This document shows, piece by piece, positions 6,605 to 15,063 of a stretch of 64,000 nt of DNA. The notes beneath the pieces are model-generated. The model searched no databases, was not told where the DNA came from, and worked only from the letters and a program-made list of their open reading frames with translations. Location of the stretch: the NCBI GenBank assembly GCA_040880005.1, contig JBBDJG010000010.1, forward strand, positions 1 to 64,000. Reading direction: 5' to 3'. The first letter of the stretch is position 1; the number at the start of each line of letters is the position of its first letter. The stretch comes from JBBDJG01 sp040880005. GTDB taxonomy: Bacteria > Actinomycetota > Thermoleophilia > Solirubrobacterales > JBBDJG01. The position numbers were made by a program, and so were the translations under genes.

Positions 6605-8909
6605 GGCGCTGGAGAGGACACAGACCCTAGTAGAGGAGCAGCGACAGCCCTGGGCACGTGCTTTGGCGCACTTGCTCGCAGGCGAGGACGAGCGCCTGGT
6701 CGCGCGCACCACCGAGGCCGCGCAGCGCGCGGTCATCGCGCCGATTCCCGACGAGCTGCATCCGGACGTGCGTGCGGCACTGGAGCGGACGGGCATCGCG
6801 GAGCTGTACTCGCACCAGGCCGACGCGTGGGAGAGCGTGATGAGGCGCGGCCACACGATCGTGACCACCGGAACCGCCAGCGGCAAGTCGCTGTGCTTCA
6901 ACCTTCCCGTCCTGCACATGCTCTGCACCGCCCCTCGGGCGCGGGCGCTGTACCTGTACCCGACCAAGGCGCTCGCGCAGGACCAGGCCCGGGCGATGGG
7001 CAAGCTGGGATTGCCCGCGCTGCGTCACGCAATCTACGACGGCGACACGCCCAAGCCCGAGCGCGGCGCGATCCGCAAGCGCTCGAACCTGGTCCTGACG
7101 AACCCCGACATGCTGCACGTGGGCATCCTGCCCAACCACGATGGCTGGGGGGACTTCCTCTCCAACCTCGCGCTGGTCGTCGTTGACGAGGCCCACGTGT
7201 ACCGAGGCGTGTTCGGCTCACACGTCGGCAACGTGCTGCGGCGGCTCCGGCGAATGGCTCGCGCATACGGCACCGAGCCACGCTTCGTGCTCGCTTCGGC
7301 GACGATCGCGAACCCGCTCGAGCTGGCGCGCGAATTGACCGGGCTGGACTTCGGGCTGGTCGACCGCAGTGGCGCGCCGCACTCCGAGCGCGAGCTGGTG
7401 ATGTGCAACCCTCCGCTGCTCGATCCGGGCACGGGCCGCCGCGCCTCGGCGTTGAGCGAGTCCGCCGCGCTGTTCGCCGACCTGGTCGCGTCCGGAACGC
7501 GCACGATCTGCTTCGCCCGCTCGCGCAAGGGAGCCGAGCTGATCTACAGGTTCGCCTCGGAGCGTCTCGCCGGCACCCCAGGTCCACGCGCGGAGATAGC
7601 CCCCTACCGCGCCGGCTACACACCCGAGCAGCGGCGCGAGATCGAGCGGCGACTGGCGGGTGGCGAGTTGTCCGGCGTCGTGGCGACCAGCGCACTCGAG
7701 CTGGGGATCGACATCGGACAGCTCGACGCCGCGATCTCGGTCACCTTCCCGGGAACGGTCGCCAGCCTGCGTCAGCAGTGGGGTCGCGCGGGCCGCCGCG
7801 ACCGCAGTGGCCTCGCGATCTACGTCGCCGGCGAGGACGGGCTCGACCAGTTCTTCTGCCGTCACCCGGAAGAGTTCCTCGATCGGCCGGTCGAGGCCGC
7901 GATCCTCGACCACAGCTCGGAGCGGATCTACATGCGTCACCTGCTCGCCGCCGCATACGAAGCACCGCTCGAGCTGGGCGACCGGGAAACGCTGGGCAAT
8001 TCGTTCGAGCTGTACGCCGACCGGCTCGTCTCGGCCGGTGAGCTTCGTAAGCACGGCGAAAGCTACGCACCGCGCGGGCCCGGGTTTCCGGCTGCGCGAA
8101 TCTCGCTGCGCTCCGCATCGACCGACAGCTTCACCGTGATCGGCGCCGGGGACGGCGAGGTGCTCGGCTTCGTCGAAGCCGAGCGCGTGTTCGCGACCGC
8201 GCACCCCGGCGCGATCTACCTACACCTCGGCGACTCGTACGAAGTGGAGCAGCTCGACACCGATGCGCGCCACGTGATCGTGTCCGAGGCCCAGGGCGAC
8301 TACTACACGCAGCCCAAGGTCGTGAGCGAGACCTTCATCGAATCGGCGCGGGAGCAGCGGTCGGCGCTCGGCGTGCAGCTGAGCTTCGGCGTCGTATCTG
8401 TGAGCGAGCAGGTGATCGCGTACCAGCGCAAGCGATTGCGCGATCATGGTGTGATCGACACGCACTCGCTCGACCTGCCCGAGCAGAACTTCGTCACGCA
8501 GGCGCTTTGGTACGAGTTCGACGAGCGGCGATTCGAGGACGTGCCGCTCAACGAGCTGCTCGGCGCCTTGCACGCCTCCGAGCACGCACAGATCGCGGTT
8601 CTGCCACTGATCGCTATGTGCGACCGCTGGGACATCGGCGGCCTGTCGATCAACCGCCATCACCAGACCGGGTGCCCGACGATCTTTCTGTACGACGGGC
8701 ATCCGGGCGGCGTCGGAATAACGAAACGTGGCTACGAGCGCTTCGAGCAGCTGGTCGCCGACGCGCGGCGGCTCGTCGCCGAATGTCCGTGCGAGTCGGG
8801 TTGCCCGTCGTGCGTGCAGTCGCCCAAGTGCGGCAATCTCAACGAGTCGCTGTCGAAGGCCGGTGCGATCGGCTTGATGGGCGAGATGCTGGAGGCCGAA
8901 CCGACCTGA
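6603..8909 (+). CDS. DEAD/DEAH-box DNA helicase with DUF1998 zinc domain (MrfA-like)
   Basis: A superfamily 2 helicase of 768 residues. Walker A GTASGKSLCF (about residue 90), VVDEAHVY (DEAH box), ASATIANPL, and QQWGRAGRRDRSG (motif VI). The C-terminal CPCESGCPSCVQSPKCGN carries the four-Cys zinc site of the DUF1998 domain found in Bacillus MrfA, a mitomycin-lesion repair helicase, and in actinobacterial homologues. The first 20 codons use codons rare elsewhere here (AGG, ACA, CTA, GTA, CGA), so the true start may be the TTG at 6663, leaving room for a divergent promoter. Confidence 0.88.
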   Translation: MALERTQTLVEEQRQPWARALAHLLAGEDERLVARTTEAAQRAVIAPIPDELHPDVRAALERTGIAELYSHQADAWESVMRRGHTIVTTGTASGKSLCFNLPVLHMLCTAPRARALYLYPTKALAQDQARAMGKLGLPALRHAIYDGDTPKPERGAIRKRSNLVLTNPDMLHVGILPNHDGWGDFLSNLALVVVDEAHVYRGVFGSHVGNVLRRLRRMARAYGTEPRFVLASATIANPLELARELTGLDFGLVDRSGAPHSERELVMCNPPLLDPGTGRRASALSESAALFADLVASGTRTICFARSRKGAELIYRFASERLAGTPGPRAEIAPYRAGYTPEQRREIERRLAGGELSGVVATSALELGIDIGQLDAAISVTFPGTVASLRQQWGRAGRRDRSGLAIYVAGEDGLDQFFCRHPEEFLDRPVEAAILDHSSERIYMRHLLAAAYEAPLELGDRETLGNSFELYADRLVSAGELRKHGESYAPRGPGFPAARISLRSASTDSFTVIGAGDGEVLGFVEAERVFATAHPGAIYLHLGDSYEVEQLDTDARHVIVSEAQGDYYTQPKVVSETFIESAREQRSALGVQLSFGVVSVSEQVIAYQRKRLRDHGVIDTHSLDLPEQNFVTQALWYEFDERRFEDVPLNELLGALHASEHAQIAVLPLIAMCDRWDIGGLSINRHHQTGCPTIFLYDGHPGGVGITKRGYERFEQLVADARRLVAECPCESGCPSCVQSPKCGNLNESLSKAGAIGLMGEMLEAEPT

Positions 8910-8997
8910 GCCCTGCCGCCGTCGCGCCCGGCAGGAGGGAAGAATCTGCAAACGCGCTCGCAGCGCTCCAGGGCGGCGCAAGCCTGGCCGACGACCG

Positions 8998-9948
8998 ATG
9001 TTAGAGCCAAGCATGCTGTGGAAATCGCTACTACTTGCGGCAGGGGTACTGGCCGTCGTCTGCGCCGGCCAGGCGGCGGCCGGGACGGGTGGCGCCGACC
9101 TGCCGCCCTCCGGGGGCGATGCGCCGCGTGCCCCGAAGCATCCAGCACCGGGCAGCGGCGGGCACAGTTACAAGGCGCCCGACCACGCGCGGCCCACCCT
9201 GACACGCCTCTCCGTCTCACGCCGGAGCCTGTTCGCGTTCGGGCGTCCGGTGCAGGTCGCGTTCGTGATTCGCGATCGCTCGGCCTACGTGCGAACGCGC
9301 GTGGCCTTCGTGCGGGTCGGCTCGCGGCAGCCGGTTTACACGGCCAGGCTCGGTCGCGTCAGGACCGGCGTCACGCGCACGCTGCGCTGGCGCGGGACGG
9401 AGGGCGGGCGCGCCCTTCGCCCGGGACGCTACCGCGTGCGGGTGTTCGCGCGCGACCGCGCCGGCAACTCGCTACGCCGGCGGCACAGCGCCAGCTCGCG
9501 TGCGCCCGCGATCGTGTACCAGACTCACCGCTTCCCGGTCGCCGGCCCGCACGGCTACGGCGGCGACGGCGCGCGATTCGGCGCCGGCCGAGAGGGCCAC
9601 GTCCACCAGGGGCAGGACCTACCAGCCACCGAGGGTACGCCCGTGGTCGCGCCCCGCGCCGCAACGATCGCCGCGCGCGGCTACGACCCAGCGGGAGCCG
9701 GCAACTACCTGGTGCTCGACGCCCGTGGCGAGGACTTCGACTACGTCTTCATGCACCTGCAATCGGAGGGCCTGCGGGTCGGAAAGGGCGACCGCGTCAC
9801 CACCGGCGAGCGCATCGCGAATGTCGGCAGCACCGGCCACTCGACGGGACCGCATCTGCATTTCGAAATCTGGCGCGGTCCCTGGTTTGCCGGCGGCAAG
9901 GCGATCGACCCGCTGCCGGCGCTACGCGCCTGGGACCGCTCCAGCTAG
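8998..9948 (+). CDS. Secreted M23 family metallopeptidase (LytM domain)
   Basis: A 316-residue exported peptidoglycan hydrolase. ATG at 8998 or the second ATG at 9013 (MLWKSLLLAAG) precedes a signal peptide ending near AAAG. Residues 55-165 are a beta-rich domain ending RPGRYRVRVFARDRAGNS. The LytM domain follows, with HQGQD (HxxxD zinc ligands) and GPHLHFEIW (HxH). Both zinc motifs are intact, so an active endopeptidase is expected. No Shine-Dalgarno sequence is obvious. It sits between the helicase and another exported protein. Confidence 0.85.
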   Translation: MLEPSMLWKSLLLAAGVLAVVCAGQAAAGTGGADLPPSGGDAPRAPKHPAPGSGGHSYKAPDHARPTLTRLSVSRRSLFAFGRPVQVAFVIRDRSAYVRTRVAFVRVGSRQPVYTARLGRVRTGVTRTLRWRGTEGGRALRPGRYRVRVFARDRAGNSLRRRHSASSRAPAIVYQTHRFPVAGPHGYGGDGARFGAGREGHVHQGQDLPATEGTPVVAPRAATIAARGYDPAGAGNYLVLDARGEDFDYVFMHLQSEGLRVGKGDRVTTGERIANVGSTGHSTGPHLHFEIWRGPWFAGGKAIDPLPALRAWDRSS

Positions 9949-10056
9949 CCCCTCGACAACTTTCCGCGCAATCCCCGGCCAAACCTGGTTGGATATACGG
10001 GTCTGTTCTGTGGATTACGAGTCCGGGCGGGGACGCTCTGACAAGGAGGTAGCAGC

Positions 10057-11688
10057 ATGAGCTTTGTTTCACGCCGGCTGGCGCTCGCAGTCGTGGTCGC
10101 CACCGCATTGATGGCTTTCTTGGCAATTGGTCAGGCGGGTATCGCCTGGGCCGGCGTCTACGACGTCACCACCCAGCAGGACGAGAGCGACGGCGCCTGT
10201 GACGCGGTCGGTACCGGCTGCTCGATCAGAGAGGCGGTCGACGCCGCGGAGCTCGACCCCGGAAGCACCGTCAACGTGCCGGCCGGCACGTACGTGCTGA
10301 CCCTCGGACAGATCTACGTGGACGAGGACATGACGATTACCGGCGCGGGTGCGCGCGACACGATCGTGGACGGCAACGACCTCAACCGCGTGTTCAAGGT
10401 CAGGTACTCGACGGTCGCGATCTCGCAGCTCACAGTGACCAACGGACTCAAGGAGAACCAAAACGGCGGTGGAATCAAGAGCATCAGCAGCGATCTGACG
10501 CTCGATCACGTCGCCGTGACCAACAATGTTGCGGATTCCGACTTGTACGTGTTCGGCGGTGGCATTAGCGCCGAAGGCTACCGCCAAGGCCCGTTCGCAA
10601 CTCGCGGCGAAGAGGGCCCGGGCAGCCTGACGATCCGCAGCTCGCTGATCGCAGGCAACACCGTCGGCGGCGAGCACACCGACCTCGCGGCCGGAGGCGG
10701 CATCCACTCCCAGGCCGTGCCGATCGACCTCACGAACGTGACGGTCAGCGACAACCTCGCCCAGCACCAGGCGGCGACGCCGGGGCCCGGCACGGCCACG
10801 CAGGGTCCCGAGGGCTACAGCTACGGCGGCGGGATCGCGCATGCCCTGTACCTCAACGGGACCACAGTAACCGAGCCGATCGAGCCGATCGAGCCCAGCT
10901 CGACCCTGCTCAATCTGACCGTGAGCAACAACACGGCCGGCGAGGGCGGCGGCATCCACTCATACACCGCCTGGGACTTGGCGTTCAAGAACACGATCGT
11001 CGCCGACAACGTGGAGACCGGAAACCCGCTGATCGTGGACCTCGGGCACGAACGGGCAACCGACGGCACGGACAACTGCAACTTCCTCCAGGGGCTGCCA
11101 GTGTCCAACGGCCACAACCTCGAGAGCGACACCTCGTGCGGCTTCACGGCGGGAGGCGACCGGCAGAACGCCGACCCGAAGCTGGGAGCGCTGCAGAACA
11201 ACACCGGCCAGACCGACACGCGCGAGCTGCTCGAGGGCAGCCCGGCGCTCGACACGGCCGACAACACCGGCTGCCCGGGCACCGACCAGCGTGACGTGAC
11301 GCGCCCGCAGAAGGACATCTGCGACATCGGCGCCTACGAGAAGATCTACACGCCGCCCGCACCGGTCACGCCGGCCGGGGCGGTGGCTGCGGCCAAGGTC
11401 AAGGCTGCGGCCACGGCGAAGATCTCGGGTCCGCGCGGTTGCGTTCGCAAGAGCGCGACGATCCGCGTGCGCGGAAAGGGCATCAGCAGCGTGACCTACT
11501 CGCTCGACGGCAAGCGCATCAAGCGTGCCAAGGGCGACAGCACCTCGGTCACGATCCGCTCGCTGAAGTCCGGGGCACACCGGGTCACAGCGCGCATCAC
11601 GTTCACCAGCGCAACGGCGGCCAAGCCGGTCACGAAGCGCTTCTCGATCGTGCGTTGCGCGAAGGCCAAGCCGAAGTTCACCGGCTAG
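10057..11688 (+). CDS. Secreted parallel beta-helix protein with C-terminal KPKFTG domain
   Basis: A 543-residue exported protein. Signal peptide residues 1-30; then a CSLREA-type opening (GCSIREAVDAAELDPG, NVPAGTYVLTLG), a right-handed beta-helix with many NN/GGGI repeats, and PALDTADNTGCPGTDQRDVT...GAYE, the ending typical of such helices. The last 90 residues (CVRKSATIRVRG, SLDGKRIKR, LKSGAHRVTARITF, RCAKAKPKFTG) repeat the domain of the protein at 65-2014. AAGGAGG at 10041-10047 fixes the ATG. No catalytic residues are recognised; polysaccharide binding or a surface role is inference. Confidence 0.85.
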   Translation: MSFVSRRLALAVVVATALMAFLAIGQAGIAWAGVYDVTTQQDESDGACDAVGTGCSIREAVDAAELDPGSTVNVPAGTYVLTLGQIYVDEDMTITGAGARDTIVDGNDLNRVFKVRYSTVAISQLTVTNGLKENQNGGGIKSISSDLTLDHVAVTNNVADSDLYVFGGGISAEGYRQGPFATRGEEGPGSLTIRSSLIAGNTVGGEHTDLAAGGGIHSQAVPIDLTNVTVSDNLAQHQAATPGPGTATQGPEGYSYGGGIAHALYLNGTTVTEPIEPIEPSSTLLNLTVSNNTAGEGGGIHSYTAWDLAFKNTIVADNVETGNPLIVDLGHERATDGTDNCNFLQGLPVSNGHNLESDTSCGFTAGGDRQNADPKLGALQNNTGQTDTRELLEGSPALDTADNTGCPGTDQRDVTRPQKDICDIGAYEKIYTPPAPVTPAGAVAAAKVKAAATAKISGPRGCVRKSATIRVRGKGISSVTYSLDGKRIKRAKGDSTSVTIRSLKSGAHRVTARITFTSATAAKPVTKRFSIVRCAKAKPKFTG

Positions 11689-11697
11689 GGCATATTC

Positions 11698-11732
11698 CGG
11701 TCTTCGCTTAGGCGCGAAAACCGGGAGCTCTG
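11698..11732 (+). other. 3' hairpin element with GGAGCTCTG tail
   Basis: Stem CGGTCTTCGC / GCGAAAACCG (one G-T pair), loop TTAGGC, then GGAGCTCTG. It starts 10 nt after the stop codon and matches the element at 2027-2061 in all but a few bases, including the preceding CATATT. The adjacent coding ends (codons for AKPKFTG) are also nearly identical. Confidence 0.6.
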
Positions 11733-11740
11733 TTAGCTGA

Positions 11741-11770
11741 CGAAAGGCCCCGCCCAGGCGGGGTCTTTCG
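11741..11770 (+). terminator. Rho-independent terminator
   Basis: Fourteen-base arms CGAAAGGCCCCGCC / GGCGGGGTCTTTCG (one G-T pair) around CA. It ends the beta-helix gene and may also serve the convergent L,D-transpeptidase transcript. Confidence 0.75.
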
Positions 11771-11785
11771 CTATTCGCCAGGCAA

Positions 11786-11834
11786 CAGCGCTCCCGATCG
11801 CGCAAGCGGCGTCAGCCGCGTAGCGCGAGTCGGC
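11786..11834 (-). other. Opposite-strand copy of the groEL-type 3' hairpin element
   Basis: Read on the minus strand this is GGCCGACTCGCGCTAC, stem GCGGC-TGAC-GCCGC, TTGCGCGATCGG, then GAGCGCTG. It matches the elements at 31740-31849 outside the apical stem. The apical stem differs (GCGGC/GCCGC against GCCGCC/GGCGGC) yet still pairs. It begins 11 nt after the stop of the L,D-transpeptidase. Confidence 0.6.
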
Positions 11835-11845
11835 CCATATTCCCT

Positions 11846-12592
11846 TTACTTGATCCGGATCGGAGTCCCAACGGGCATCAGCTTCACCAGCCGCCTGATC
11901 TTGCGATTCGGCATGCGGATACAGCCATGCGACGGACGACCGGGGATCAGCTGCGGCTGATTAGTCCCGTGAATCCCGACCACGCCGCCGCCGGGCCAGT
12001 CGCTGATACTCGAATAGGCGCTGGTGCCGATCGCCCACGGGCCGTAGATGGTTCCGCCCTCGAGCGACTCGAGCTTCTCGCGAGCGTAGAAGCGCCCAGC
12101 GGGAGTCGGCGTGCTCGCCTTGCCGACACCAACGCGGGTGCTGAAGACCAGCTTGCCCGCCTTCAAGAGCTTGGCCCGCAACGTGCGGCGGTTGACGATC
12201 AAGTGAACGCGCGAGATCGAAAATGACCCGAGCGCCTCGCGTCTCACCCAGCCCTTCTGGCCGTTGGGACGCGCGGGGATCCGGATCCTTATCCAGATCT
12301 GCCCCGCTGCGTCGACATGACTCTGAAGCGCCAGATAGACCTCGGGCGGCCCGTCCTCCGTCTGGAAGCGCAGGCGACCGACCACCCGCCCATCGAGTGC
12401 GGGGTCCGCGTAGATCTTCGAGCGCAGGTTCGTGTGCGCGCTGCGCGTCACCGTGCGCTCGTCGGAGAGCCGCTCGTTGCCGAGTGGCAGCTTGGCTCCC
12501 GGAGGACGCAGAGCGAGATCCGCGCGCGCGGTCGCAGGCGCCACGCAGAGCAGCGCCAAGAGGCCGGTCACGATTGCGATTCGCCTGCTCAT
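11846..12592 (-). CDS. Secreted L,D-transpeptidase (YkuD domain)
   Basis: A 248-residue exported enzyme that forms 3-3 peptidoglycan cross-links. Signal peptide MSRRIAIVTGLLALLCVAPATARA; residues 25-115 hold an SH3-like region with GWVRRE; the YkuD domain follows from VHLIVNRRTLRAKL. The active-site segment is IHGTNQPQLIPGRPSHGCIRM, with the catalytic Cys in SHGCIRM and the upstream conserved His. The C-terminus, LVKLMPVGTPIRIK, is typical. Convergent with the beta-helix gene. A structured element lies in its 3' region. Confidence 0.9.
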   Translation of the reverse strand: MSRRIAIVTGLLALLCVAPATARADLALRPPGAKLPLGNERLSDERTVTRSAHTNLRSKIYADPALDGRVVGRLRFQTEDGPPEVYLALQSHVDAAGQIWIRIRIPARPNGQKGWVRREALGSFSISRVHLIVNRRTLRAKLLKAGKLVFSTRVGVGKASTPTPAGRFYAREKLESLEGGTIYGPWAIGTSAYSSISDWPGGGVVGIHGTNQPQLIPGRPSHGCIRMPNRKIRRLVKLMPVGTPIRIK

Positions 12593-12672
12593 AGCCGTGC
12601 TTCCATGGTAGTGGCAGGCACCCGTCGTGCCATCCGGTGGCGGGCGAGGCCGTTAGCATGGGGTGCTTCGCG

Positions 12673-12745
12673 GGCGAGGTAGCTCAGTCGGTAGAGCACA
12701 TGACTGAAAATCATGGTGTCGCCGGTTCGATTCCGGCCCTCGCCA
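12673..12745 (+). tRNA. tRNA-Phe (GAA)
   Basis: Complete cloverleaf: acceptor GGCGAGG / CCTCGCC, D-arm GCTC...GAGC, anticodon stem CATGA / TCATG with loop CTGAAAA (anticodon GAA), T-arm GCCGG-TTCGATT-CCGGC, discriminator A. CCA is not encoded. A TAGCAT box lies 14 nt upstream. Confidence 0.95.
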
Positions 12746-12750
12746 CTGGG

Positions 12751-12785
12751 CCGTGCTCGCCGGCACGGTCCGATTCCTGATCAGG
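12751..12785 (+). other. Two short hairpins between tRNA-Phe and msrB
   Basis: CCGTGC-TCGCCG-GCACGG (12751-12768), then the exact palindrome CCTGATCAGG (12776-12785), 5 nt before the msrB Shine-Dalgarno. The first could end tRNA-Phe transcription or be a processing site. There is no T-run, so the terminator reading is weak. Confidence 0.3.
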
Positions 12786-12805
12786 TCCTCCAAGGAGCCG
12801 AGCGA

Positions 12806-13198
12806 ATGCCCAAGCTGGATAAATCAGACGGAGAGTGGCGCGAACAGCTCACTCCCGAGCAGTACGAGGTCACACGCGAGAAGGGAACCGAGCCCGCGTT
12901 CGCGGGCGAGTACTGGGACTGCAAGGAGGATGGCACCTACCGTTGCGTGTGCTGCGGCGAGCCGCTGTTCGATTCCGATACCAAGTTCGACTCGGGCACC
13001 GGTTGGCCGAGCTTCTACAAGCCGGTCGATGAGGACAACGTCGCCGAGGAGGATGACCGAAGCCTCGGTATGACCCGCACCGAGGTGATGTGTTCCAAAT
13101 GCGGCGCCCATCTCGGTCACGTCTTTCCCGACGGGCCGCAGCCGACCGGCCAGCGCTACTGCATCAACTCGGCCGCGCTGAAGCTGCAAGACAAGTGA
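12806..13198 (+). CDS. msrB: Peptide-methionine (R)-S-oxide reductase
   Basis: A 130-residue cytoplasmic repair enzyme reducing methionine-R-sulfoxide. CVCCGEPLF and [12 protein letters not shown] give the two CxxC zinc pairs; [13 protein letters not shown] and RYCINSAAL hold the substrate pocket and catalytic Cys (a true Cys, not Sec). The start is the ATG at 12806, with AAGGAG at 12792-12797. An in-frame extension upstream would run into tRNA-Phe and is rejected. The last 35 bases overlap the convergent membrane-protein frame. Confidence 0.93.
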   Translation: MPKLDKSDGEWREQLTPEQYEVTREKGTEPAFAGEYWDCKEDGTYRCVCCGEPLFDSDTKFDSGTGWPSFYKPVDEDNVAEEDDRSLGMTRTEVMCSKCGAHLGHVFPDGPQPTGQRYCINSAALKLQDK

Positions 13199-13685
13199 GC
13201 GCGACGGCAGGCGTCACGGGCAGCCCGTAGAGCGCACCGAAGATCGCCTTGTAGAGCACGAACTCGCCGACGGTCATGTCGGGCGCTCCGGCTGCGAGCA
13301 GCACGACCACCACCGGCAAGGCCAACACGGCAAAGCATCCCGCCCCCATCTTCAACGCCCGGCGCGGCAGCGAACCCGAGTGGTCGATCGCGATCGATCC
13401 GGCCGGCGCGACCAGCTCGCCGTGCTGGGCCTCGTGCCGCACGATCGTCGTCACGATCAGTGTGGTCAGGAACGGCAGCACGAAGAGGGTCGAGAGCGAG
13501 TCCACCAGCACGGTCGTGTGATCGACAAGCGGAACGCCCGCGAACTCGACGCTGCTCTGCTGGAGCGTCAGCAGCCAGGCGATCAGCGCGCTCAGCACGG
13601 CGTTGACCGCGGCCGCTATGACGACGAACTGCCAGAAGACCCAGCGCCGTGTGTGCGGCTCCAATGAGCGCCAGGTGGCGAGCAT
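13164..13685 (-). CDS. Four-helix membrane protein, unknown function
   Basis: A 173-residue protein with hydrophobic segments at about 15-40 ([23 protein letters not shown]), 62-85, 115-133 and 143-165. I recognise no family. Its ATG (13685-13683) abuts the thiI stop, so it is the second gene of a thiI operon. Its C-terminal 11 codons overlap the end of msrB on the other strand, so the last residues may be over-read. Confidence 0.6.
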   Translation of the reverse strand: MLATWRSLEPHTRRWVFWQFVVIAAAVNAVLSALIAWLLTLQQSSVEFAGVPLVDHTTVLVDSLSTLFVLPFLTTLIVTTIVRHEAQHGELVAPAGSIAIDHSGSLPRRALKMGAGCFAVLALPVVVVLLAAGAPDMTVGEFVLYKAIFGALYGLPVTPAVALTCLAASARPS

Positions 13686-14939
13686 CTAAGCGGCGCGCGA
13701 CTCGCGTTCGAGCCGATCGAGGAACACGCCCGGCTCGACGCGGCGCGCGCTGTCCGCGGCCTGCTCGGCGAGCGCGTCGAGGTCCAGCCTTGCTTCGGAG
13801 TCGAGCAGCTCCGAGCGCGGCACCGCCGTACGCTGCTTGTCGCCGGCGAACAGCGGGCAGGCGTCCTCGGCAGGCAGCTCAGAGAGCGCCAGGATGCCAA
13901 GCGCAGCGGCCTTTCCCATCACCTCGCTCTTGTCCCAAGTGAGCAGCGGGCGCAGCACGGGCAGCTCCGACGCCTCCTCGGTCACGGTCATGTTGTGCAG
14001 GGTCTGGGAGGAGACCTGGCCCAGCGAGTCGCCCGTGACGATCGCCTTGGCACCGACGCGCTCCGCAACCACACCGGCGATGCGCGCCATCTGACGTCTG
14101 TACAGAACGATCCGGTTGGGCCCCGGCGACACCGCCGAGAGCATCCGCTGCTGGTTGCCGAATGGCACGACCCAGATCGCGCCCGGCTTGCGCGCCTGGA
14201 AGCCGTTCAGCACTCTTGCCTGTGCTTCGGCCTTCGCCGTCGCCGCCGGTTCGAGGTACGGCTCCCCGCTGAAGTGCACGTATTCGACCGCGAGTCCACG
14301 CTTCATCGCCAGCAACGACGCCACCGGCGAGTCGATCCCGCCCGACAGCAGCGAGACCGCGCGCCCGCTGGTGCCGACAGGCAGGCCACCCACGCAGTCG
14401 ATCTGCTCGACGTGCACGAACGCCGCGCTGGTGTCCAGCTCGACACGCAACTTCAGATCGGGGTTCGAGAGATCGACCGGCAGATCGACGCGCTGCTGGA
14501 TCGCCGTGCCTATCTCGCGCTCGAGGTCGCTCGAGGTCTTGGGAAAGGTCTTGTCTCGACGCCGCACTCGCACCGCAAACGTGCGCGGCCGCCGGCGCGA
14601 GATCGTGGCCATCGCCGTTTCGGCGATCGTTTCTGAGTCACGCTCGCAGCGCAGGCAGATCGACCCGGTAGCAAAGCCGAACACGCGCCCGAGCCGTGAC
14701 GCAGCCTCCCCCGCCGCGCGCTCGTCCGGCACGGCAATCATCACGACCGACCCCCCACTCGTCACGCGCGCATCGACGCCGGCGAGCGCAGACCGCAGAT
14801 TGGCGCGCAGGGCATTGAGGAACTCCCGGCGATTGCGTCCTTTCAACGACGCCTCGCCGACCTTGGCGAGCACGCAGATAGGCGTGTCGGCGGGCAACGG
14901 GCGCTCGGTGGAGGGCATGGTCGTCGATCGATCCGGCAC
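13686..14939 (-). CDS. thiI: tRNA 4-thiouridine synthase ThiI
   Basis: A 417-residue enzyme that adenylates and thiolates U8 of tRNA and supplies sulfur for thiamine thiazole. N-terminal ferredoxin-like/THUMP region (ICVLAKVGEASLKGRNR to RVELDTSAAFVHVE), then the PP-loop SGGIDSPVASLLAMKRG at about residue 195. MTVTEEASELPVLRPLLTWDKSE and EDACPLF (conserved Cys) follow. It lacks the C-terminal rhodanese domain of the E. coli enzyme, as is common outside enterobacteria. GTG at 14939 or ATG at 14918 could be the start. Confidence 0.88.
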   Translation of the reverse strand: MPDRSTTMPSTERPLPADTPICVLAKVGEASLKGRNRREFLNALRANLRSALAGVDARVTSGGSVVMIAVPDERAAGEAASRLGRVFGFATGSICLRCERDSETIAETAMATISRRRPRTFAVRVRRRDKTFPKTSSDLEREIGTAIQQRVDLPVDLSNPDLKLRVELDTSAAFVHVEQIDCVGGLPVGTSGRAVSLLSGGIDSPVASLLAMKRGLAVEYVHFSGEPYLEPAATAKAEAQARVLNGFQARKPGAIWVVPFGNQQRMLSAVSPGPNRIVLYRRQMARIAGVVAERVGAKAIVTGDSLGQVSSQTLHNMTVTEEASELPVLRPLLTWDKSEVMGKAAALGILALSELPAEDACPLFAGDKQRTAVPRSELLDSEARLDLDALAEQAADSARRVEPGVFLDRLERESRAA

Positions 14940-15063
14940 GCGAACCTTTGTAGCAGGGAGCGCGCGGGCGATGTGCGTCCGCTCGTCCCTCTATCGTCTT
15001 CGGCCCTTGAGTGAGCGCACCAACAACGGTAGTTTTCCCCATTCTGGAGCGGCTTCTGGCACT

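Noticed and set aside
6605..7003. N-terminal extension of gpgS
   Set aside because: Antisense to the helicase; GpgS proteins begin close to the ATG at 6604.
8910..8997. Riboswitch (cyclic-di-AMP ydaO type) before the M23 peptidase
   Set aside because: Such riboswitches often precede cell-wall hydrolases, but the gap is only 88 bases and has none of the conserved blocks.
12713..12805. msrB extension into tRNA-Phe
   Set aside because: It would overlap the tRNA; the ATG at 12806 has AAGGAG upstream.
14116..15063. N-terminal extension of the YhaM frame
   Set aside because: It is antisense to thiI and has no family similarity; the OB fold begins just after the ATG at 15064.
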